Of a stretch of DNA of 64,000 nt, positions 55,751 through 64,000 are shown in pieces. Source of the stretch: Rheum nobile (Eukaryota; Streptophyta; Magnoliopsida; Caryophyllales; Polygonaceae); NCBI GenBank assembly GCA_027886185.1, contig WOAB01000568.1, positions 3,100,001 to 3,164,000 of the forward strand, read 5' to 3'. A program made the position numbers and the translations under genes. Position 1 is the stretch's first letter; each line of letters starts with the position of its first letter. The notes under the pieces were generated by a model, which did not search any database, had not been told where the DNA came from, and saw only the letters and a program-made list of their open reading frames with translations.

Positions 55751-56276
55751 GACCACCTTTAATGGTGATACTCTCTCTAAGTATCTTATCTTATTTTTTC
55801 AATATTTTATTTCTTCCACATCACCTTAAGATACTTATGTTCCACAATCATATATTTATACCAAGTCTCTTATTTTTTGTGTCATCATCTTAAATACCAA
55901 GAATTTATATGATACCATAGTCAACATGGATGTCAAAATGTAGATAAAAATATCCTACATAGATTTGAAAAAATAAATTTACTAAATATTTGATTAATAA
56001 TAAGTTAATAGTGTTGGAGAATATAGTTTTATGGAACAAATTAGTGTAATAAGTTAATAGTGTTGGAGAATATAGTTTTATGGAACAAATTAGTGGGCAC
56101 AAATACAAAGCTAACACGTGGAGGTGTAGGGAAGGAAATTCTTGTGATATTGTGTCAGAGAGAGTATCAAACAGTTGATACTCAATTTTTGATTTACCCA
56201 CTAAATCTGACACAATCTTTTTTTTCCTTTTTTAAAAATTGCTATGGTACTCCTAGTATTACCATTGAAGATGCCC
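55751..56276. mobile_element. Candidate PIF/Harbinger-type MITE
   Basis: TTA flanks both sides (55748-55750 and 56277-56279), the 3-bp duplication typical of PIF/Harbinger. Ends are inverted: GACCACCTTTAATGGTGATA on the left and TATTACCATTGAAGATGCCC on the right. The 526-bp body is AT-rich and non-coding and holds a 49-bp tandem duplication. Confidence 0.6.
55998..56095. repeat. Perfect 49-bp tandem duplication inside the MITE
   Basis: TAATAAGTTAATAGTGTTGG begins each unit (55998 and 56047) and both units are identical over 49 bases, so the duplication is recent. Confidence 0.95.
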
Positions 56277-56279
56277 TTA

Positions 56280-57131
56280 TGGTCTCTTAAAGTTTTTTGC
56301 CATTCATCATAACTATTACCTTCATATTTGAGCATATATATATGTTTTGTATGTTAAATCTTATATCTTGATCTTTAACTTTATTCTTAAACCAAATTTT
56401 CTTTTTACTCTTTTTTGCTATAATTATACTTGTCATTATTTAAACATCTCTTTTTACGAGTCATGCACCCCACATGTTCACATTTGTCATTTTTCTTCTG
56501 CAACTGGAAACCAAATCATTTTTTGTTGTCTAACTCCTTCTTGCTTGTTCATCTATCTCTACTCTCCCCTTTCAATGATTACTTCTCTTCCTTTGCTTAA
56601 TCTGAGTTGGAAACCACAACAATCTCCCATATCTCCTTTCCCGACTCTGTATCTTCCACCATGCTTTCTCTGTATATGTCACTACTTTCTCTCTATGCTC
56701 TTACTCCCTCACTCCACCTTGATCCGCAAGATTCTATTCTACAACAGACATGCCATTCTGCAGGTTATATTTCCTCTCGAGCACCAAATCTCTCTGGCTC
56801 TCTCAGCTTTGTGTTAGACCATGATCCGATTTCTACCTTTTCCATTTCTTTTGTGATTTTCTTCTTATTCAAAATTATATCTCTGCATGTCTCTCTTACA
56901 CTACTAGTGACCTTTCCATTAACTATACTCTCAAGAACTTTTCCCTCTACCTCCACCATCTTCTCAGTTTTACTTCCACTTATAACTCTACCTTGCTCAT
57001 TTGTTCCACCATGGACAATAAACAGTCCTACTCTCATGCTCTTGTTAACTTTCCTCAAACCAACAATCCGGTTGGTAGTAATGAGATGTCTTATGGTGAT
57101 CAAGTTCCCCTAGATCACCCCAATTCTTCCT
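56280..57131 (+). other. Unassigned DNA ending in a short gag-like start
   Basis: Mostly CT-rich with frames of no recognised product. At 57011 a CCACCATGG start opens MDNKQSYSHALVNFPQTNNP, reaching DHPNSS before the copia LTR begins. The last residues recall the start of some copia gag proteins, so this may be the 5' part of a plus-strand copia element (or a gene) into which the minus-strand copia inserted. The rest would lie right of the window. This is a weak inference. Confidence 0.3.
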
Positions 57132-57389
57132 TGATGATGCTCTCTAATTGATGATCAATCAGATCATAACACTTAAGAAATTTCAATCAGACAAAGAGAA
57201 GAGAAAGAAAACCTCTCAAAGGAAAACAAAATTTTATTAGCTTTGTAAGATGAGATTACAGGGGATTACACCATTGCTATTTAAAGGAATAGACTGACCT
57301 CACAACTAACTAGCTGACATCAGCTTCTAACAGCTCCTAACAACCTCTAATAGCTGGCTAACTAACTATTGACTTTCACTTCATTAACA
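57132..57389 (-). repeat. 3' LTR of the right-hand copia element
   Basis: On minus it starts TGTTAATGAAG after the polypurine tract GAGAGGGAG (57392-57400). It contains CTTTAAATAGC (TATA-like) and AATAAAA (57229-57236 region), and ends near 57132-57138 (several TG/CA choices). About 255 bp. The outer end cannot be fixed without the 5' LTR. Confidence 0.65.
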
Positions 57390-57520
57390 CTCCCTCTCAA
57401 ACTAGAAGTTTTAAACACATTTACAACTCCTAGTTTTGCTAAGTTTCTAGCATACTGATCTTGACTCACAGCTTTAGTAAAGATGTCAGCTAGCTGTTCC
57501 TTGGTTGGTATGTATCCCAA

Positions 57521-59153
57521 CTAAACTTCTTTCCTGAGCACTTTGTCTTGCACCAAATGACAATCTCCCTCTATATGTTTAGTTCTCTCATGAAAAACAA
57601 GATTCCTAGCTATGTGTATGGCTGACTGATTGTCACCATACATCTCTACTGGATCAACTGTCACTCCTAAGTCCCTTAGAAGTTTGACAAGCCATGTGAT
57701 TTCACAACAGGTCATAGCCATGGCTCTATACTCAGATTCAGCTGATGAGGTGGCTACATATCCTTGCTTCTTTGTTCTCCATGATATTAGAGATGTTCCC
57801 AGTAGAATACAAAATCCAGTTAAGGACTTCCTGGTCATAGGACAACTTTGCCAGTCTGCATCACAGAATGCCTTCAGTTTCAATTCAGCATTTCTGGCCA
57901 AAAGTAAGAGCATTCTTTACATATCTCAAGACATGTTTAGCAGCTCTACAGTGTTCATCATTTGGTGCACTCATGAACTGACTTAACACTTGTACTGTAT
58001 AACAAATGTCAGGCCTAGTAATGGTGAGATAGATAAGCTTTCCTACTAACCTTCTGTAGGAATTTGGCTCAACTATATCTCTTGTTCCTTCAAGTGACAG
58101 TTTCACTTTAGGGTCAAATGGTGTTGCAACATGATTTGCTTCAGTCATTCCTGTTTCAGCTAGCAGTTCTAGAGCATATTTTCTCTGATTAAGGTGAAAA
58201 CCTTTCTCTGTTCTATCAACTTCTATTCCCATAAAGTATCTTAGATCTCCAAGATCTTTCATCTGGAAATGCTTGTGTAGATGAGCCTTCAGGTCTTGTA
58301 TTTCCTTGTCACTATCTCATGTGGTTAACATATCATCTACATATACGAGTAATGCAGTGTAAGTATGACTTGTTTGTTTCACAAGCAGTGAGTAATCTAC
58401 TTTGGACTGAAAAAACCCAGCAACTTTCACAACTTGAGAAAATTTTGTGAACTATTGTTATGGAGCTTGTTTCAAGCCATAGAGAGACTTTTTTAACTTG
58501 CAGACAATTTTGGACTTCTCAGGTTTGCACTCATAACTTCTCTCCCTCTAAGGGCAAGCACCAGAAGCCTTGAGAAAACAATAAGCAGGTGGAAGCTCCA
58601 TGAATACCTCTTCATCTAGATCACCATGCAGGAAAGCATTTGTAATATCAAGTTGACTGACACTCCACTGCTTAATAGCAGCTACAACCAACAATGTCCT
58701 GACAGTAATCATCCTGGCCACAGGTGCAAACGTCTCACTATAATCAATACCTGCTTGTTGAGAGAAACCTCTAGCTACAAGGCGAGCTTTGTGTCTATCA
58801 AGGGAATCATCAACCTTTAACTTCAACTTGAAAAGCCATTTGCAGGTAACCACAGATTGATGCAGGGGGCGAGGAACTAACTCCCAGGTATTATTTCTCT
58901 CCAGAGCCCCTAGCTTAGTAAGCATAGCCTGACACCAAGCTTCTTGAGGCAATGCTTCTTGAACAGATGTGGGCTCAGACAGAGATGCTACATTGTTTAT
59001 AAAGATTTGATAGACAACGGAACAAGAAGAGTAAGAGAGAAAACAATGTAAAGGATAAGGAGAGGTCTTACTAGAGGAGAGAGATCTTCTAGAGGTTGAG
59101 ACATTGGTGGTTGCACATACATAATCCTTGAGCCAGATAGAGGGTTTGGACAC
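57521..59153 (-). pseudogene. RT and RNase H of the right-hand copia element
   Basis: From the right: EALPQEAWCQAMLTKLGALERNNTWELVPRP, TCKWLFKLKLKVDDSLDRHKARLVARGFSQQAGIDYSETFAPVAR and QLDITNAFLHGDLDEEVFMELPP. The YVDD region near 58335 (LLVYVDDML-like) lies in a broken stretch. MKDLGDLRYFMGIEVDR, LVGKLIYLTITRPDICYTVQVLSQF and HCRAAKHVLRYVK follow. RNase H has FCDADWQSCPMTRKSLTGFC, SSAESEYRAMAMTCCEITWL and GDNQSAIHIARN. Frame breaks occur near 57910, 58262 and 58550. It is decayed but each domain is recognisable. Confidence 0.88.
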
Positions 59154-59805
59154 ACGAGAGGAGTGTCTAGAGGTGTTGGTGTGATACCCCGTAATTCTGT
59201 AAGGATTATTCTGGGAATTTTTGGAATTTTCCCGAACACCCGTTTAGTACGTCGGATTTAATTCAGAAAGTCGGAGACATTCTGTAATGTGCTCTGTATC
59301 TGTAATATTTTTCTCAGTGAAGAATTATACAGTTAAGACCTGTTGGAAGTCTATACTCGTTCGTGTACGACTTTTGTTATCGCGAGTTAAGATTAATACC
59401 AATCTCTACCCAATTGGTTATTGCCCAAGAGGTGCAAATGGATTAACCATGGGTTAATACCCAAGGGCACAATTGGAAGGCTTTTTGGCTCCCAATAAGC
59501 CTCATCTTTGCCTATAAATAGAGGGCATGGGTGAAGCTTGAAAGGGTGTGAAAAATGCCATTACGCTGTCCATTTCTCGTCTCTCAAAAACGCTCCCAAA
59601 GAAAAACGCTATCTCTCTCGGAAAGCTCTCGTGGATCGTTGGAGGCTCGTTTGGTGTCGTTCTCGGTGGCCAAAGGAGACTTGGAAGGCCCTTAGAAGCC
59701 TAGAAGCCAAGCAAGGCGAAAGGCGAACCAAATCGAGTGTCGCGGGTAAGATTTCTCGTCCGTTTTTAAGTTTCTGTTCAGCGACGTCGACCACCGCCAG
59801 GGAGA

Positions 59806-60051
59806 CGGCGACCGCCGCCAGGAACGGCGACCGCCGCCAGGGAGACGGCGACCGCCGCCAGGAACGGCGACCGCCGTGTTGTGGACGGCGACCGCCGTGT
59901 TGGGGACGACGACCGCCGTGTTGTGGCCGGCGACCGCCGTGAAGTTCTTGGTGCCGCCGTGGAGGAAGTCGATGAGCGGCGCCCGCCGTGCTTGAGACGG
60001 CGACCGCCGTGATGGTGGCGGCGACCGCCGTGATGGTGGCGGCGCCCGCCG
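59806..60051. repeat. Array of eleven G-form near-palindromes
   Basis: CGGCG-(A/C)C-CGCCG starts at 59806 and recurs to 60040, one copy with a changed arm (GACGACCGCCG). Linkers change from CCAGGGAGA/CCAGGAA to TGTTGTGGA and TGATGGTGG, so the array grew in separate bursts. It begins 60 bp after the donor-like site. Confidence 0.92.
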
Positions 60052-60502
60052 CAATTGTTTGGTGGCCGGCCGTGAAGGGTTGTTGCCCGGGAGTTGTTGC
60101 GTTGGCTTCCGAGACCTTCGATCGGGTCTCGTATCCTTCGATTCCTTTCGTCCTTTCGTATATTCGTACTATTCTTTGTCGAATCTAACCTAGGGTTCCT
60201 TTTTGGGTTGACTCGAAGGTGTTTATGCTAGTGGAGCTATACGCGTGTCGAGCCCGGAATCCCGTTATCTCTGCTTTGTTCCAGATCTGCGGACTAAGGC
60301 AAGTGGCGGTTCGCTCTTGCTCATCGTTCCATATTTACATTAATTATCAGCTATTTATCTGAGTAATTAATTTGGAATGATTATCTGTGCTTGTCTGGAA
60401 AAGGTTTTATAAACTGTTTTGGAAAATCATATAATAGGTTGTATATCTGCTAGAACGACGCTATTATCTGTGATCGCCTTCCGGGCATTTATGTGGATTA
60501 AT

Positions 60503-60764
60503 AGGAAAACTAATCCAAGTAAGGATTAGTTGTTTCTATTATCTCTTTGTGTAAGTCGTTTGCCTCGATGGCTTTAATGTGAATAGTTGCTGTGTTAGAC
60601 TGTTTAGTTAACACGAGTGTTTGTAGGAACGCTAATCCAAGTAAGGATTAGTCGTTTCTTTATAACTTAATGTGCGTAGGAACGCTAATCCAAGTAAGGA
60701 TTAGTCGTTTCTTTATAATTTAATATTTGTGGGAATGCTAATCCAAGTAAGGATTTGTCGTTTC
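60503..60764 (+). repeat. Tandem stem-loop units GGAACG-CTAATCC..GGATTAG-T-CGTTTC
   Basis: Units at about 60503-60536 (variant), 60626-60658, 60679-60711 and 60732-60764; the last three have a 53-bp period. Each pairs GGAACGCTAATCC with GGATTAGTCGTTTC around AAGTAA. Other Tekay-type LTRs have a single related stem at the same place (GGAACGCTA..TAGTCGTTTC). Confidence 0.85.
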
Positions 60765-61748
60765 TTTAAATCATAATATTCCTCGGGGTTATTGCCGAAT
60801 AATTTAAGGGTCATGACCTATGCTTCTTATCCACATGTAAGGATCTGAAGTGTTTTAAGCGCCTTGCTAGCGCCAGTGGATGAGCTTAATTGCAGTCCTG
60901 TGTTTTAAGCACTTAGCTAGTGCATTGGGGTGGACGTAACTGTCACCCTGTAAAATAAACTGTAAGCGTTGTGGCAGTGCAAATCAGGGTGAACGTAAGA
61001 TCACCCGGTGTCTTAATAACTTCCGTGTTCTCGGAATATTCTTAAAAGCCTCAACACTGTGTGTGTGTGTGTGTTGTAATTTAATAAGATAAGTGCAGTT
61101 ACGCACATAATTAAAGTGTAAGCGCTGTATAGTGCAATTAGGGTGAACGTAAGGTCACCCGGTGTAATAATAATCGCCGTTGTTTCTCGGCATATTAAAG
61201 TTAAGTCCCGCGTGTGGGTTGTGTGTGTTTTAATTTGGGTTGACATGATTGTCACCCTGAGATTTAAGCTGTGTGCCGCTCTTAATAACATTAATGTGTT
61301 TCAGTAATGTGTGTTTTGTAATTAAATAAGATATGTGCCCGAGTGCACATGATTAATAAACCTTTGGCGAGTAGTGCAGCTAAGTCATAGTGCAGCTAGG
61401 AAAGCTCGTCTCGACTTGAATGTAGTACGTTCTCTTTCCGATCTGGATTCGCTGTATGCGATGAGGTTGGTCGTGAACCGAAGCATCTCAGTCAGCTTTT
61501 AAATAATTGTTGTTTGATTCTGTTAAACATTCCAGATTTGTCATATTTCCTTAAAGACTCAATCTCTTGGAGTCTCTTTTCGAGTCGATTTCTGTGAAGA
61601 TGAAGTCTTCCAGAATCTTCTCTCATGCATACCTTTGTTGTTATTCCGTGAAAGTGCCGGGTTATGTATCGTCCCTTCGGTTATTATTCGAGGGACAATG
61701 ATAGTAAACGGTTTTGATCACTCGAACCACTCTGCTTTTTACCCTTGC

Positions 61749-61820
61749 TAGTCTATTTAAGTAGACTAACTCACGAACTTTGTTCTCCGCATGTGGGCTG
61801 GTGTCATCCGTTCGATTCGG
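61749..61820 (+). promoter_or_regulatory. Three-stem cassette, solo LTR 59180 copy
   Basis: TAGTCTA/TAGACTA (61749-61768), CTCAC (61770-61774)/GTGGG (61793-61797) with one G-U pair, CCG/CGG (61808-61820). Confidence 0.6.
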
Positions 61821-62211
61821 CACATCAGATATAGTGTAGATGAGAAGACTAGAAGGACTATGGAGTCGACGGTGGTTTTCCGATGTTTTTAATAATTTCT
61901 TTTAATCAGGTTGAGATCCTTGGGCAGGTGATCATTACGATCACAACCCTTTTTGTAATATCTTTTAAAAGTTTTCCGTTGTGCCTTGTTTAAGATTTCC
62001 ATTGTAATTCATTTAAACTCTGTGTTTGTCCTATTCGGGATTGGGATGTAATCCCGGGACTCGTGTTTTATATGATTAAGGTTATCATTTTGTATCATTC
62101 TATTTCATGATTTGTATTTAAACGGTAAAGCCTTGGGTGATCTCGGTAAGGAACACTAGGGTCACTGGCGGTAATACCTTTCCAAAAGGGTTAAGTTTTG
62201 GGGGTATTACA

Positions 62212-63877
62212 GTTGGTTGGTAAAGGTGTAGAATGAATAAGAGGTTTAGGGGCTAAGGTAGGTATGGGATCAAATGATGGTGGTATAAGAGATGGAGAAT
62301 AGTCTGCTAAAGATTCTGTGTGAGTAGGAGGATTAAGATTGGTTGAGTTCTTTGGAAGAAGAGGCTCAATAGGATGAAATATGGGTAAAAGATCATCAAC
62401 AAATACAGAAGGAGATGATGAAGTGGGTGAAATAGTAGAATTATAAGTTGGAAGAGTAAAAGAGCTTGCAAAAGGAAAGCAATGCTTTAAGAAATGTACA
62501 TCACGTGTGACTTGAGATTTTTGAGCTTTTAGATTGTAAACTTTATAGCCCTTGAAACCATAAGAATATCCCAGAAACACACAAGGATCGGCTCTGGGAT
62601 CAAATTTCTTCCTGGCTACAGAAGAGGTAGAAACATAGCAAAGACAGCCAAAAACTCTCAAGCCAGAATATTTTGGAGGTTCATTGAAGAGTATCTCATA
62701 GGGTGATTTTTTATGAAGTATAAGAGAAGGTAAGCGGTTGATGAGATAGGTTACAATAAGGACACAATCTCCCCAAAATCTCACAGGAAGGGAAGCATGA
62801 AACCTCAAAGCCCTAGCCATTTCTAATATATATATATGTGTTTCCTCTCAACCCTCCCATTTTGTTGGGGTGTGGCAGTACATGAACTCTCATGAATGAT
62901 GCCTTTGGACTGAAGAAAAGAGATGACAGTAGAGTTAAAGAACTTTGTGCCTTGATCAGTTCTAATGGTTTTGACAGAGACAGTTCTACTCTGGAAATGA
63001 ATTGAGTAAGGAACTCACAAGTTTCACTCTTGCTTTTCATAAGATAAGCCCACACACTCCTGCTTTTATCATCAACAATGGTTAAAAAGAATTTATGGCC
63101 ACTGTATGTAGATGTTTCATACGGACCCCATAGATCACAGTGTAATAACTCAAAGATTTTGTCAGCATGTGATGTACTTGAGGGAAAAGAATGTCTAGTT
63201 TGTTTTACAAGGGGACAAACTGAACAAAGAAAGTCATCTGTTTTATTTATATCAGGTTGAATACAAGAAACATGAGAGAGTTTCTCAATAGGGGCATGGC
63301 CCAGTCTAAGATGCCAAAGAGCATTCTTGTCAGAATTACAATTTTGATTGGTTAAGAACATAGGTAGAGTAGGTATGGTAGCACAAAATGTGTCACACAC
63401 ATTCTTAGGAACAACTGTCTCAAGATCAGTCTCAGGAACTAAGTAGTACAAGCCACTAAGCTCTTTACCAACTGCAATCACTCTCTTCTTGGCATGGTCC
63501 TGAATGAGACATAGGTTAGAAGTGAGCATGATATGACAACCAATGTATTTAATAAGCCGGCTAAGAGAAAGAAGGTTGAACTTGAACTTAGGAACATAAA
63601 GAACATGCTCTAAAGTCAGGTTAGGGGAAAGAATAATAGTACCAGTATGAGAGATTTTACTAGTACTACCATCAGGTAGATGAATAGAAGTAGGTTGAGA
63701 AACTAGATTCGATTTAGCAAAGAATGTAAGGTCACAACTCATATGGTCTGTAGCACCACTATCCAAGATCCATAAATTTGAATTAGAAGCATTGCAACAA
63801 AAAAGCTTACCTACCAAGTTAGCATCAACAAACTTATCTTTGTGATGTTCCATGAACTTCAGGAAGGAGCTCATCAA
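62212..63877 (-). pseudogene. Integrase and pre-integrase region of the right-hand copia element
   Basis: From the right on minus: protease active site LWILDSGATDHMSC (about 63735-63775), VLYVPKFKFNLLSLSRL, the pre-integrase ALWHLRLGHAPIEKLSHV with CSVCPLVKQTRHSF, then the core LLHCDLWGPYETSTYSGHKFFLTIVDDKSRSVWAYLM. A break near 62990 leads to a garbled part (PHPNKMGGLRGN-like TPQQNG remnant near 62850). The C-terminal part has MARALRFHASLPVRFWGDCV, YLINRLPSLILHKKSPYEILF and FLGYSYGFKGYKVYN. Protease Asp-Ser-Gly is intact. The linker to RT is split by the solo LTR. Confidence 0.88.
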
Positions 63878-64000
63878 CTTTTGTCTTCAAACAGATTTTT
63901 GAGTTGATCTACGGTGGAGCTACTTTGACTAGCATTTGCTTTGTAACTGTCTATGCCTTTCTGCTTTGTGTCAGTACCATTCTTGGATACTTGAGGCTTG
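63878..64000 (-). pseudogene. Gag C-terminus of the right-hand copia element, cut by the window edge
   Basis: The region upstream of protease on the minus strand, out of frame with it near 63880. Too little is present to read the zinc knuckle. Identity is inferred from position. Confidence 0.4.

Larger units (their letters stand above)
59180..62211 (+). mobile_element. Solo LTR, Tekay-type subfamily TGTGATACCCC (second copy)
   Basis: 3,032 bp from TGTGATACCCCG to GGGGGTATTACA, flanked by GTTGG (59175-59179 and 62212-62216). Same subfamily as the solo LTR at 26023; the extra length comes mainly from an enlarged G-form near-palindrome array and from tandem stem-loop units at 60503-60764. TATAAATA lies at 59513 and a GG-GTAAG donor-like site at 59746. 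It inserted into the copia element, so it is younger than that element. Confidence 0.94.
57132..64000 (-). mobile_element. Ty1/copia element (Ale/Retrofit-like), running off the right edge
   Basis: Minus-strand element with a short 3' LTR, polypurine tract, RNase H, RT, integrase and the start of gag at the edge. A 3-kb solo LTR interrupts the RT/integrase linker. The short LTR and RT wording (GDLRYFMGIEVDR, QRKYALELLAETGM, HVATPFDPKVKL) suggest the Ale/Retrofit group; lineage confidence is low. Stops and frame changes make it defective. The 5' LTR is outside the window. Confidence 0.85.

Noticed and set aside
56607..57113. 168-codon plus-strand frame as a membrane protein gene
   Set aside because: Leu/Ser/Phe-rich translation follows from CT-rich DNA, with no recognised motif.
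59806..60051. CRISPR-like array
   Set aside because: The repeats are short GC near-palindromes with variable linkers, in a plant LTR; no cas genes and no spacer-repeat regularity.
59538..60054. Frames rich in Arg, Pro and Ala across the near-palindrome array on both strands
   Set aside because: They come from the 12-bp GC repeats, which are open in several frames; no start context or homology.

Overview
This window reads as nuclear DNA of a flowering plant, from a repeat-rich intergenic region. Almost all of it is nested transposable elements of plant lineages: Ty3/gypsy chromoviruses (CRM-like and Tekay/Del-like), an Athila/Tat-like solo LTR, two Ty1/copia elements (one Sirevirus-like), L1-type LINEs and several MITE-like or foldback elements. 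One intact host gene stands out: a plant-type glycosyltransferase family 17 gene on the minus strand at 31.8-32.9 kb. I see no tRNA, rRNA, CRISPR or bacterial features.

Layout. 1-8756: a broken CRM-like pol runs without an LTR into a second CRM-like element (gag, PR, RT, RNase H, integrase, 3' LTR), which is split by a solo LTR at 5105-6600 with TSD TTGCC. 8757-11072: the 3' half of a LINE. 11.1-13.0 kb: small inverted-repeat elements and AT-rich DNA. 13047-29138: a Tekay-like element whose 5' LTR is fused to pol by a deletion. Its 3' LTR is split by a Sirevirus-like copia (18431-25464, TSD AAATA) and by a solo LTR (26023-28509, TSD ATCTC). 29.1-31.4 kb: the other arm of an AT-rich inverted repeat and a LINE relic. 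31.8-34.5 kb: the GT17 gene and its upstream DNA. 35410-55379: one full-length LINE on the minus strand. Its 16-bp TSD copies lie 20 kb apart, because a complete Tekay-like element (35925-47041, TSD TTTAT) and another solo LTR (51871-54849, TSD GCAGG) inserted into it. 55.4-57.1 kb: a Harbinger-like MITE and unassigned DNA. 57.1-64.0 kb: a minus-strand copia element split by a fourth solo LTR (59180-62211, TSD GTTGG) and running off the window.

The protein-coding parts of the elements are ordinary for their families and mostly broken by C-to-T type nonsense changes. The unusual signals are in the LTRs. (1) Six Tekay-type LTR copies from four subfamilies keep a cassette of consecutive stem-loops, and one stem changes on both sides together, which suggests a selected RNA structure in the leader. 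(2) LTRs of unrelated families carry arrays of a 12-bp near-palindrome in two forms, CCGCGACCGCGG and CGGCGACCGCCG, which differ by a compensatory swap. (3) The complete Tekay-like element has an extra acidic, coiled-coil ORF upstream of gag with a possible N-myristoylation start. (4) Consensus splice donors sit at matching places in the LTRs, just upstream of the second palindrome array. Together these suggest an elaborate, possibly spliced leader in this group of elements; this is inference from sequence only.
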